Source: an uncultured Clostridia bacterium
Lineage (GTDB): Bacteria > Bacillota > Clostridia > Oscillospirales > Ruminococcaceae
NCBI GenBank assembly: GCA_947175385.1
Contig: CAMWMN010000010.1
Coordinates: 1 to 43,251 of the forward strand
Length of the DNA stretch: 43,251 nucleotides
Direction: 5' to 3'
The notes under the pieces were generated by a model, which saw only the letters and a program-made list of their open reading frames with translations, was not told the origin of the DNA and searched no databases. Shown piece by piece: positions 32,541 to 39,790 of this stretch (the stretch's first letter is position 1; each line of letters opens with the position of its first letter). A program made the position numbers and the translations under genes.

Positions 32541-33374
32541 ATGTACAAGAGAATTTTAACTGTTCAGGATATTTCCTGCGTTGGGCAGTGTTCGCTCACC
32601 GTGGCTCTGCCGATTCTGAGCGCGGCGGGGCTTGAAACCGCGATTTTGCCCTCGGCGGTGCTGTCAAACCACACAGGCGGATTCTCGGGGTGGACATTCA
32701 CCGACCTCACCGAGGATATGCCGAAAATCCGCGAACAATGGGAAAAGGAGAACATCAGCTTCTCCGCTGTTTACACGGGTTATCTCGGCAGTGCGAAACA
32801 GATCGACTATGTAAAGGACATCGCCGCAAGCCGTCTTGAGTCCGGCGGAAGGCTGATCGTCGACCCCGCTATGGCAGATAATGGCAAGCTGTACGCGGGA
32901 TTTGATTCCTCGTTTGTGGACGCGATGAAAAAACTGGTATTCTCGGCGGACATTATCCTCCCGAATATCACCGAAGCGGCTCTGCTGACGGATTCCGAAT
33001 ATAAAGAGGAGTACGACAGCTCCTATACGGATATGCTGATTTCACGGCTGACGGATAACGGTGCAAAGACGGTAATCCTCACGGGTGTGGGATATTCTCC
33101 CGACAAAACGGGAGTGCTGGTGTGTGAAAACGGAAAACAGACCTATTATGAGCACCGCAAAATCGCGGGCGGCTGCCACGGAACTGGCGACGTGTACGCT
33201 TCCGCGTTTGTGGGCGCGCTAGAGAACGACCTCTCCGCGTTTGAATCCGCGAAAATCGCTGCCGATTTCACACTGGAGTGTATCGAGAAAACTCAAGGCG
33301 ATGAAAATCACTGGTACGGCGTGAAATTCGAGCTTGCGATTCCCACGCTTATAAAGCTCCTGAAGCTCGGATAA
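32541..33374 (+). CDS. pdxY: Pyridoxamine/pyridoxal kinase
   Basis: Ribokinase-fold kinase of vitamin B6 salvage that phosphorylates pyridoxal, pyridoxamine or pyridoxine. 277 residues: ILTVQDISCVGQCSLTVALPIL at the N-terminus (substrate site and GxGxxS-like loop), PSAVLSNHTGG (about 37-47), VDPAMADNGKLY (about 110-121), LPNITEA (about 139-145) and the C-terminal GGCHGTGDVYASAF (about 212-225) with the catalytic Asp. ATG at 32541 has AAAGGT upstream. It is followed by a bidirectional terminator. No B6-dependent gene is adjacent. Confidence 0.9.
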   Translation: MYKRILTVQDISCVGQCSLTVALPILSAAGLETAILPSAVLSNHTGGFSGWTFTDLTEDMPKIREQWEKENISFSAVYTGYLGSAKQIDYVKDIAASRLESGGRLIVDPAMADNGKLYAGFDSSFVDAMKKLVFSADIILPNITEAALLTDSEYKEEYDSSYTDMLISRLTDNGAKTVILTGVGYSPDKTGVLVCENGKQTYYEHRKIAGGCHGTGDVYASAFVGALENDLSAFESAKIAADFTLECIEKTQGDENHWYGVKFELAIPTLIKLLKLG

Positions 33375-33391
33375 ATTCAGTAAATAAAACA

Positions 33392-33417
33392 ATCCCCCGG
33401 ACTGCTGCCCGGGGGAT
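33392..33417. terminator. Bidirectional terminator between pdxY and the spore protein gene
   Basis: Stem ATCCCCCGG/CCGGGGGAT with an 8-base loop, followed by TTTTGCG on the plus strand. It lies 17 bases after pdxY and 9 bases after the convergent sspA-like gene. Confidence 0.85.
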
Positions 33418-33426
33418 TTTGCGAAT

Positions 33427-33603
33427 TTACTTAGCGTTCTGCTCGTAGGATTCGATCATTTTCTTAACCATCATACCGCCGATAGAACCTGCCTGTCTTG
33501 CGGTGAGGTCGCCGTTGTAGCCGTTGTTAAGGTTTACGCCGACTTCGTTTGCTGCCTGCATCTTAATGTTGTTCAGATTAGCCTTAGCCTGCTTATTAGC
33601 CAT
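33427..33603 (-). CDS. sspA: Alpha/beta-type small acid-soluble spore protein
   Basis: DNA-binding spore protein that coats and protects the chromosome in dormant spores and is degraded by the Gpr protease at germination. 58 residues: MANKQAKANLNNIKMQAANEVGVNL, with the region around NEVG where Gpr cleaves in this family, then GDLTARQAGSIGGMMVKKMI, the conserved C-terminal helix-turn-helix. ATG at 33603 has AAGGAG 9 bases upstream. The upstream region holds nested inverted repeats (CAAAGGTT...AACCTTTG around TTCGGA...TCCGAA) but no clear sigma-G promoter. Confidence 0.95.
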   Translation of the reverse strand: MANKQAKANLNNIKMQAANEVGVNLNNGYNGDLTARQAGSIGGMMVKKMIESYEQNAK

Positions 33604-33760
33604 AATAACAATTCTCCTTGAAATCAAATTAATAACAAAGGTTTCACAAAACATCTTCGGAATCAATCCGAAATAACCTTTGCGCTATTATTATTTTCTC
33701 GCCGGCGAAAAATATTAAAGGGAATTGTTTCGTTTTTATCCTATTTTTGCTTGAAAAAAT

Positions 33761-35188
33761 TTATATTTCAATTCCATAAGACCTAAATGTTGCTGTATTT
33801 TTCGCTTTGCATTGTTCCAACAAAGACATCACCTTAGCTTTCAATTTGTCATCGCTTTGGAACTTGTCGCGAATAATGTTTTGCTGTATCACGAAATTTC
33901 TTGCCCCCTCACACTCATTCTCAAATTCCTCTTGAGTATAACCACATCGCCCATCTTTCATAAGCCTGTCAGTATTGGCTAGAGATTTTTCTGTCGCCTT
34001 TTTGAGTCCATCGCCTTTATAGTTGGCTTTTACCAACCAATAACACTTGGAGCAACGCGGATTAGGGTTGTTGGCAAACTCTTCCGCATTACAAGTGAAA
34101 TTCAAACGAAAATGAGATACTTGATAGTAGTATTCTATACACGAATTAAGGTCTTTTACATTCCCGATTATCGGCAACATAATCTTTTTGGTAATGTCAA
34201 GCGAATATTGTAATTCACTTAACATTGAATCCTCATCAATGGATTTATAGGAAAACTTCCATATGCTTTCAAAGGAGTTCATATTACATTCATCAGATGT
34301 CTTTCTATGCATCGTATAGTTGTTTTCCAGCCACTCAATGTTTCCATCAATAGGATTTTGAGTTAAATCCAAATCCTCTTGATATACAGCAGCAACTCCA
34401 CCCAGTATATTGAATGATTTTTCATCCGTGCGGTCGGGATATTCGGTTCTGTAAGTGATAATATGAATGATTTCGCCGTTAACGACCCTCACAAAATACG
34501 GATATTCGCTCTTGATTTTCTTGAACCCAAGCGGCTCAAGAGCCTCTCCGAAAACCTTTACAAACGCCGCGTTCAGTGTCAGTGGCTTACCATTCGTCCC
34601 GGCTTTCTTGAAGTAAAACGCAGTGATATTCCGGTCGTTCTCGGAATTTTCACCCTTTTCGGAAAAATCCCTAAAGTCAGCGCACATAAACTCGGGGTTA
34701 ATTCCCAAAACAGGCGCGGATTTCCACATCACGTCCTCGACAAAAACCTCGTCCTTGCCCCAGATTTCTGATAATTTTTCCCAAGTTTTGTCCTCTGCAA
34801 GAAGGTGTTCCCAACACTCGCGATTGCCTTTCGGAGCGTCTTCGATACCGTACCCCGAACCATCTCCGACTATAACCTCATCCGTTTTTTCGCCGTACAG
34901 CATAAGAATCGCGAAGTCGCTGTCAACGACCTCAACGATAAACGCGCTCGTTTTCATCTCGTTGGCAAATCGCTGCGTATCATCTCGAGTCGTCGCCGGA
35001 TTATCAGTATACGAATCGGACGTGACCGTTACCCACCACTCGCTGAATCCGAAAAAGTACGATACCGCCGCCTCGTCCTCCGAGCACGGCACAAAGCCGC
35101 GCCTTGCCATTACATCGTTGAACGCGCTTATAAAGCTCGCTCTGTCGGTGTTGTTCTTGATTTGTACTGTTGTAGAAAATCTTCCCAT
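33761..35188 (-). CDS. Unknown two-module protein B (DUF4304-like C-terminal half)
   Basis: 475 residues, cytoplasmic, no signal or membrane segment. The N-terminal module (about 1-165) begins MGRFSTTVQIKNNTDRASFI and includes a strand pair around GDGSGYGIEDAPKG. The C-terminal module includes TLNAAFVKVFGEALEPLGFK (about 204-223) and a predicted strand pair with YFVRVVNGEIIHIITY, as in DUF4304 proteins, plus four Cys (about 368-440, CNAEEFANNPNPRCSKCYWL). It is a paralogue of protein A: the first 60 residues and the block at 204-245 are nearly identical, while the C-terminal thirds differ. RBS AGGAG. Last gene of the MoxR/RtcB cluster, 34 bases after the VWA gene. Function unknown. Confidence 0.8.
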   Translation of the reverse strand: MGRFSTTVQIKNNTDRASFISAFNDVMARRGFVPCSEDEAAVSYFFGFSEWWVTVTSDSYTDNPATTRDDTQRFANEMKTSAFIVEVVDSDFAILMLYGEKTDEVIVGDGSGYGIEDAPKGNRECWEHLLAEDKTWEKLSEIWGKDEVFVEDVMWKSAPVLGINPEFMCADFRDFSEKGENSENDRNITAFYFKKAGTNGKPLTLNAAFVKVFGEALEPLGFKKIKSEYPYFVRVVNGEIIHIITYRTEYPDRTDEKSFNILGGVAAVYQEDLDLTQNPIDGNIEWLENNYTMHRKTSDECNMNSFESIWKFSYKSIDEDSMLSELQYSLDITKKIMLPIIGNVKDLNSCIEYYYQVSHFRLNFTCNAEEFANNPNPRCSKCYWLVKANYKGDGLKKATEKSLANTDRLMKDGRCGYTQEEFENECEGARNFVIQQNIIRDKFQSDDKLKAKVMSLLEQCKAKNTATFRSYGIEI

Positions 35189-35222
35189 GTCTTTCTCCTA
35201 TTCAAATCTTCACGGATTACGT

Positions 35223-36377
35223 TTACAATTTGGAAAAATCCGACAAATCCATACCCTTGAACGCGCGGCTGAGCAGCTCGGGAAGCATCTGCGGACTGCA
35301 GGCAAAGGAGGGAATCCCGAGGTTGGAAAGCCGCTGTGCCATCTGCTTATCGTAGTACGGTTCGCCGCTATCCGACAGCGCAAGCAGGCAAATCAGCGTT
35401 ACCCCCGAGGATTTTATCTCCTCCATTCTGCGCACGAACGCGGCACGATTTCCGCCCTCCTCAAGGTCGGAAATCAAGAAAAATAGCGTCTTTTTCGGAT
35501 TCTCAATGAACTGCTGGCAATATATTACGGACTTGTCAATATCCGTGCCGCCGCCAAGCTGGAATCCGTACAGCAAATCCACGGGGTCATCGCATTTTTC
35601 AGTGAGGTCGATTATGTTCGTGTCGAACGCGACAATATGCGTTTTCAGCGCGCTCATACTCGCCAGAATGCAGCTCACCACGGATGAATAAATTACCGAT
35701 TCACCCATAGAGCCGCTCTGGTCAATATCGAGGATAACCGTCCATTTGTTCGCCGCCGAGGTTGACGCGCGCTCAAAAAAGAAGAAATGCTCCGGGACAA
35801 TGGTGTGCAGCTCGGGAGAATAGTGCTTCAGATTCCGCCGAATCGTCATTTTGTAGTCCAATGCCGCCGCGGACGGAATCGGAGAGTGCTCGCGTTTGTT
35901 GACGGCAGCTGTTACGGCGCGGCGGATATCCTGCTCAAACAGTTGATTGATTTGTTCGACAATCTTTTTGATGAACGCGCGGACGCTGTCCTTTGAACGT
36001 TTCGGAATCATATCCTTAAGCGTCAGAATCGTGGACGCAAGATTAATATCAGGCTCGATATTTTCGAGAAGCTCAGGCTCGAAAATCAACTGCTTCAAAC
36101 CGCAGCGATTAACCGCGTCGCTTTGGATTACTTTAATCAAATCCTTGTCAAACAGGGTGCGTACATCGCCCAGCCACTGCGAAATCTTAGGATTGGACGG
36201 ACCTTTTCCTCCGCCACCGCCCGCGAATCCGCCGCTGTTGTTGTATATCGCCGCCAACGCGCTGTCCATCAGCATTTGGTCCTCGCTAAGCTCGGGCATA
36301 TTCATTTCCGAAAAGCGTTCCTGCGACTCCTGTCCGAGAATCAGCCGCCAGCGTTGCAGTTCTTGTGTTTGTTCCAT
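35223..36377 (-). CDS. VWA (MIDAS) domain protein of the MoxR cluster
   Basis: 384 residues. The N-terminal part (1-185) is helical with a Gly-rich loop (GGFAGGGGGKGP, about 49-60). The C-terminal von Willebrand A domain (about 215-375) carries a complete metal-ion adhesion site: DIDQSGSM (DxSxS), GGGTDIDKS (Thr) and LISDLEEGGN (Asp). VWA proteins act with MoxR-type AAA ATPases to load metals or remodel protein complexes; the MoxR gene lies five genes upstream in the same transcript. RBS AAAGGAG. The domain is not preceded by a TROVE domain, so it is not a Ro60 protein. Confidence 0.88.
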   Translation of the reverse strand: MEQTQELQRWRLILGQESQERFSEMNMPELSEDQMLMDSALAAIYNNSGGFAGGGGGKGPSNPKISQWLGDVRTLFDKDLIKVIQSDAVNRCGLKQLIFEPELLENIEPDINLASTILTLKDMIPKRSKDSVRAFIKKIVEQINQLFEQDIRRAVTAAVNKREHSPIPSAAALDYKMTIRRNLKHYSPELHTIVPEHFFFFERASTSAANKWTVILDIDQSGSMGESVIYSSVVSCILASMSALKTHIVAFDTNIIDLTEKCDDPVDLLYGFQLGGGTDIDKSVIYCQQFIENPKKTLFFLISDLEEGGNRAAFVRRMEEIKSSGVTLICLLALSDSGEPYYDKQMAQRLSNLGIPSFACSPQMLPELLSRAFKGMDLSDFSKL

Positions 36378-36412
36378 ATCATTCTCCTTTTTGGAATTAA
36401 CGATTAACGCAA

Positions 36413-37801
36413 TTAAAGTTCCAACCCATACCCCCTTAACTTTTCAGTATTTTCTTTCTTACGCCGCTCCAACTCGGCAGGAGCTTTTTCCTGCAGTTCA
36501 GAATTGACGAAGAAATTATAACATTGTTTCTTGCTTTCCTCGCGTTCTCCCATAATATATTCAATTCTTGTTTCAAGAGAAGCCCTTCTTTTGGGATTGG
36601 GATTTAAAGAAAGTTCTCTATTCAAACCCTCTAATTCACGTTCGCAATATTTATCCTTAAACACAACAAATTCATCTGCTGAAAAAAGCTTTGTGCATAA
36701 AAGGCCTTCACCGCCTCCGTCCAAAAACGGATGAATGCGATGATTCATTAGTCCAAAGTAATCCATACATTTTTCAAGTGTTACTGCTTTTCCAATTGCG
36801 GGAAGAGCATACATTTCCACAACCGCAAGCACTTTTTTCAGCATCGCCATTAGGGAATTGTTATCCGTCGGGTCATAGTAAAATCTCATAATTGATGCGC
36901 GATACTTCATATCCAAGTCAGGCCAATGAGTCCTGGTATAGATCTCACTTAAGCTGTCAATAAAATTCGAGTGATACTTCGCGTAGTTTTCATCAAAGTC
37001 AATGTCGCTGTTGTACACGGTCGAAACACCACAAAACACATTAAAGCATTTGTATTTTACACCGTGACTTCCTCTACCGTCCGCTGTTTCATTAGCTACA
37101 GTAACATAATGAATTATCTCATCACTCACCACCCGCACAAAATACGGATACTTGCTCTTGATTTTCTTGAATCCCAGCGGCTCGAGTGCCTCACCGAAAA
37201 CCTTTACAAACGCCGCGTTCAGCGTCATGGGCTTGCTTTTCTTGTCGGCGGTTTTCTCCTTGAAATACAGCGTTTCAATATTCCCGTCGCTCTCCGCCAT
37301 GTCGAGAAGTTCATTATAATCTTCGATTATGTATTTGGTATCAATTCCCAGTATCGGCGCGGCTTCGCACAACGCGTCCTCAACAAAGACCTCTTGCTTG
37401 TCCCGAGCCTCGGAGAACTGTTCCCAAGTTTTGCCATCTGCTAAAAGCGGTTCCCAGAACTTCCGCTCACCTTTGGGGGAATCCTCAATTCCGTACCCTG
37501 AGCCGTCTCCGAAGATTACGGTATCGCCGTTGTTCAGCGTGAGAATCGCGAAATCGCTGTCCACGACCTCCACGGAAAAACTCGTAACGTTCATCTCTTT
37601 CACCACTTGCGGAACATCTTCCGATTCCGACGTGAACGTTACCCAGCCGCCCTCGCTGAACGCAAGCAGATACGACTTCGCCGCCTCGTCCTCTGCGCAA
37701 GGTACGAATCCGCGCTTTTCCATTGCCGAATTAAACGCGCTTATAAAGCCCGCTTTGTCGGTGTTGTTCTTGATTTGCATTGTTTTTGAAAATCTTCCCA
37801 T
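36413..37801 (-). CDS. Unknown two-module protein A (paralogue of protein B)
   Basis: 462 residues. N-terminal module starting MGRFSKTMQIKNNTDKAGFI, nearly the same as in protein B over 60 residues; then TLNAAFVKVFGEALEPLGFK at about 195-214 and YFVRVVSDEIIHYVTV, DUF4304-like. The last third (helix-rich, ending NTEKLRGYGLEL) shares only the short ending pattern (FRSYGIEI) with B. DNA of the shared block (37137-37234 against 34491-34588) differs at about ten positions. RBS GGAGG precedes ATG 37801. It lies 12 bases after the ankyrin gene and 35 bases before the VWA gene. Function unknown. Confidence 0.8.
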   Translation of the reverse strand: MGRFSKTMQIKNNTDKAGFISAFNSAMEKRGFVPCAEDEAAKSYLLAFSEGGWVTFTSESEDVPQVVKEMNVTSFSVEVVDSDFAILTLNNGDTVIFGDGSGYGIEDSPKGERKFWEPLLADGKTWEQFSEARDKQEVFVEDALCEAAPILGIDTKYIIEDYNELLDMAESDGNIETLYFKEKTADKKSKPMTLNAAFVKVFGEALEPLGFKKIKSKYPYFVRVVSDEIIHYVTVANETADGRGSHGVKYKCFNVFCGVSTVYNSDIDFDENYAKYHSNFIDSLSEIYTRTHWPDLDMKYRASIMRFYYDPTDNNSLMAMLKKVLAVVEMYALPAIGKAVTLEKCMDYFGLMNHRIHPFLDGGGEGLLCTKLFSADEFVVFKDKYCERELEGLNRELSLNPNPKRRASLETRIEYIMGEREESKKQCYNFFVNSELQEKAPAELERRKKENTEKLRGYGLEL

Positions 37802-37813
37802 ATGAGCCTCCAA

Positions 37814-38545
37814 TCAATATTGCAGCCCTCTGTCATTTACATACTTCCGCATTACGGCGCGGGTATGCGCGGTTCTGTCGATGTCGCCTTTTACCACCGA
37901 TTCATACGTTTTTCCGCGGACGGTATATGATTGAACAATGTCCGGCTGCGTCACGAACTCGTCCAGATACAGCTCGTGATTGGTTTCCATCGGGCTGGGT
38001 TCGGGGTAATGCCCACGGTTTGCCCAATCCTTGAAATCCGCGCCATACTTAATCAGCAAATCAAACAATGCCACAAGCTGTTGCTCCGCCTTTTTGTGTA
38101 CATCGGAATATACATTGTTTTCAAGCACATATTCAGCATCATTAATTGTCGTATTCAGCGCGTCAAAGCCGTTGGACGCGCGTTTGTTCGGGTCTGCGCC
38201 GCGCTTTAACAGCTCCTCAACAACCGTCAGACCGCGGTCCGAAACGTCAGGCTTTCTATAACACAAGCTATGCAGCACCATTCTGATTGCATCATGAAGT
38301 ACGGGACAGCGCACGCTGGGGTCGTCGTCCTCAGCCTCCATAAAGTTTACGTCCGCGCCGTTTTCCATAAGATAGTTGATTATTTCAAACGCGTGTATCT
38401 TCATCGCGACTTGAAGCGGCGATTGTCCGTTATCCTTTTTGGGCGGCGGAGTGGCAACGCAATTCACCAGTTCGGGTTTCTTCTCGATGATTGCCTTTAC
38501 TTCTTCCAGATTTTCCTGTCTGATTGCTTTGAACAGCTTTTTCAT
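37814..38545 (-). CDS. Ankyrin-repeat protein
   Basis: 243 residues, cytoplasmic, with four to five ankyrin-like repeats: MKKLFKAIRQENLEEVKAII, GQSPLQVAMKIHAFEIINYLMENGADVNF, a longer repeat ending VVEELLKRGADPNK, and QLVALFDLLIKYGADFKD (about 1-175). The C-terminal 65 residues fold differently, with a basic end (RAVMRKYVNDRGLQY). Ankyrin proteins bind other proteins, so an adaptor role in the cluster is likely but unproven. Start codon 6 bases after GGAGG; the rtcB stop overlaps that ribosome binding site (gap 11 bases). Confidence 0.88.
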   Translation of the reverse strand: MKKLFKAIRQENLEEVKAIIEKKPELVNCVATPPPKKDNGQSPLQVAMKIHAFEIINYLMENGADVNFMEAEDDDPSVRCPVLHDAIRMVLHSLCYRKPDVSDRGLTVVEELLKRGADPNKRASNGFDALNTTINDAEYVLENNVYSDVHKKAEQQLVALFDLLIKYGADFKDWANRGHYPEPSPMETNHELYLDEFVTQPDIVQSYTVRGKTYESVVKGDIDRTAHTRAVMRKYVNDRGLQY

Positions 38546-38556
38546 TGTTGTCCTCC

Positions 38557-39753
38557 TTAGTTCGCCTTGAAATTGTAAATCGGCTTGATTTGCTCCAGAA
38601 TCTCAACAGTATCGTCGAGATTTCCAACAATATCCTCAAGCGACTTGTAAGCCATAGGGCACTCGTCAAGCGTGCTCTCGTTTACGGACGTTGTGTAAAT
38701 TCCCTGCATTTCGTTTTGAAAATCCTCAACGGAGAAGTTCTGCTTTGCTTGATTCCTCGAGAACAGCCGCCCCGCTCCGTGCGGCGCGGAGCAGTTGTAA
38801 TCGGGATTTCCCTTTCCCCTGCAAATCAGACTGCCGTCACGCATATTTATCGGAATCAGCAGAATTTCGCTCTCTTGCGCGCTTACCGAGCCTTTACGCA
38901 AAATCATATTGTCGATATCGATGTAGTTGTGAATCGTGGTGAACTGCTCGTCAATGTGCAGTCCCATTCCGTTCACGATTTCGTCAACCATCGCTTTTCG
39001 ATTTAACGCAGCAAACCGCTGGACGATCCTCATATCGTGGATATACGAATCAAACAGCTCACCCTCACAATAAGCCAAATCCTTGGGAATATCGGGGAAT
39101 TTTCGTTGATATTCCGCAAGTGCCGACTGAATTTCACTTTGACGGTTCTGCTTTTTCAAGGAATCCACAATCGCGTTTATTTCCTGCCTGTTCGGCTTGG
39201 AAAGCCGATGGAAAGCCTCATCCTGATAGAATTTGGCGGTTTCGACTCCCAGATGACGAGATCCTGAATGAATAATTAAGTACAGATTCCCGTGCTTATC
39301 CTTATCGACCTCGATAAAGTGATTCCCGCCGCCGAGCGTTCCAACACTGAGTTTTGCACGGTCAGGATCGATGTGCGCGGCGCATTTAAGACTCTTCAGA
39401 TTCGTTTCCTGAGCGTATTTGTGCCTGAACGCGCGGATAGTCATACCCGCGGGAATATTCTCGCGGATACATTCGTCCAGCCTTTGAAGATCAATATCTT
39501 GTTCCTTCAGCTTTACGGTTTCCATTCCGCAGCCGATGTCCACACCGACAAGGTTCGGAACGACCTTGTCGGTAATAGTCATCGTTGTGCCGATTACGCA
39601 GCCCGCCCCCGCGTGGACGTCGGGCATAATCGCTATGCGCTGATTCGCCGCAAAGGGTTGATTAAGCAGCTCGATTATCTGCGCCGTTGCCTCGTCCTCA
39701 ATGACGCTTGCGTAAACATTTGCAGTGTTGTATTTTCCCTTTAATATCATCAT
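38557..39753 (-). CDS. rtcB: RtcB RNA 3'-phosphate/5'-hydroxyl ligase
   Basis: GTP- and Mn-dependent ligase that rejoins RNA with 2',3'-cyclic or 3'-phosphate ends to 5'-hydroxyl ends, as made by many toxin and stress RNases. 398 residues, the short bacterial type. The metal and guanylate sites are present: PDVHAGAGCVIGTT (about 43-57), GVDIGCGM (Asp and Cys, about 69-76), GGGNHFIE (about 141-148), HSGSRHLG (about 163-170) and the GMP-accepting His in APHGAGR (about 329-335). RBS AAAGGAG; two adjacent ATG codons (39753 and 39750) are possible starts. No rtcA, archease or rtcR gene is nearby; it is embedded in the MoxR/VWA cluster. Confidence 0.95.
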   Translation of the reverse strand: MMILKGKYNTANVYASVIEDEATAQIIELLNQPFAANQRIAIMPDVHAGAGCVIGTTMTITDKVVPNLVGVDIGCGMETVKLKEQDIDLQRLDECIRENIPAGMTIRAFRHKYAQETNLKSLKCAAHIDPDRAKLSVGTLGGGNHFIEVDKDKHGNLYLIIHSGSRHLGVETAKFYQDEAFHRLSKPNRQEINAIVDSLKKQNRQSEIQSALAEYQRKFPDIPKDLAYCEGELFDSYIHDMRIVQRFAALNRKAMVDEIVNGMGLHIDEQFTTIHNYIDIDNMILRKGSVSAQESEILLIPINMRDGSLICRGKGNPDYNCSAPHGAGRLFSRNQAKQNFSVEDFQNEMQGIYTTSVNESTLDECPMAYKSLEDIVGNLDDTVEILEQIKPIYNFKAN

Positions 39754-39790
39754 GAGAATTGCTCCTTTTTATCAGCCTACACACTCCAAA

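Noticed and set aside
33604-33760. Sigma-G promoter of the spore protein gene
   Set aside because: No GnATA-N16-CATnnTA match could be found in the 157 bases; only nested inverted repeats.
35223-36377. Ro60/Rsr protein, since Ro60 has a VWA domain and is often with rtcB
   Set aside because: The N-terminal part lacks TROVE features; the MoxR and DUF5682 partners fit a MoxR-linked VWA better.
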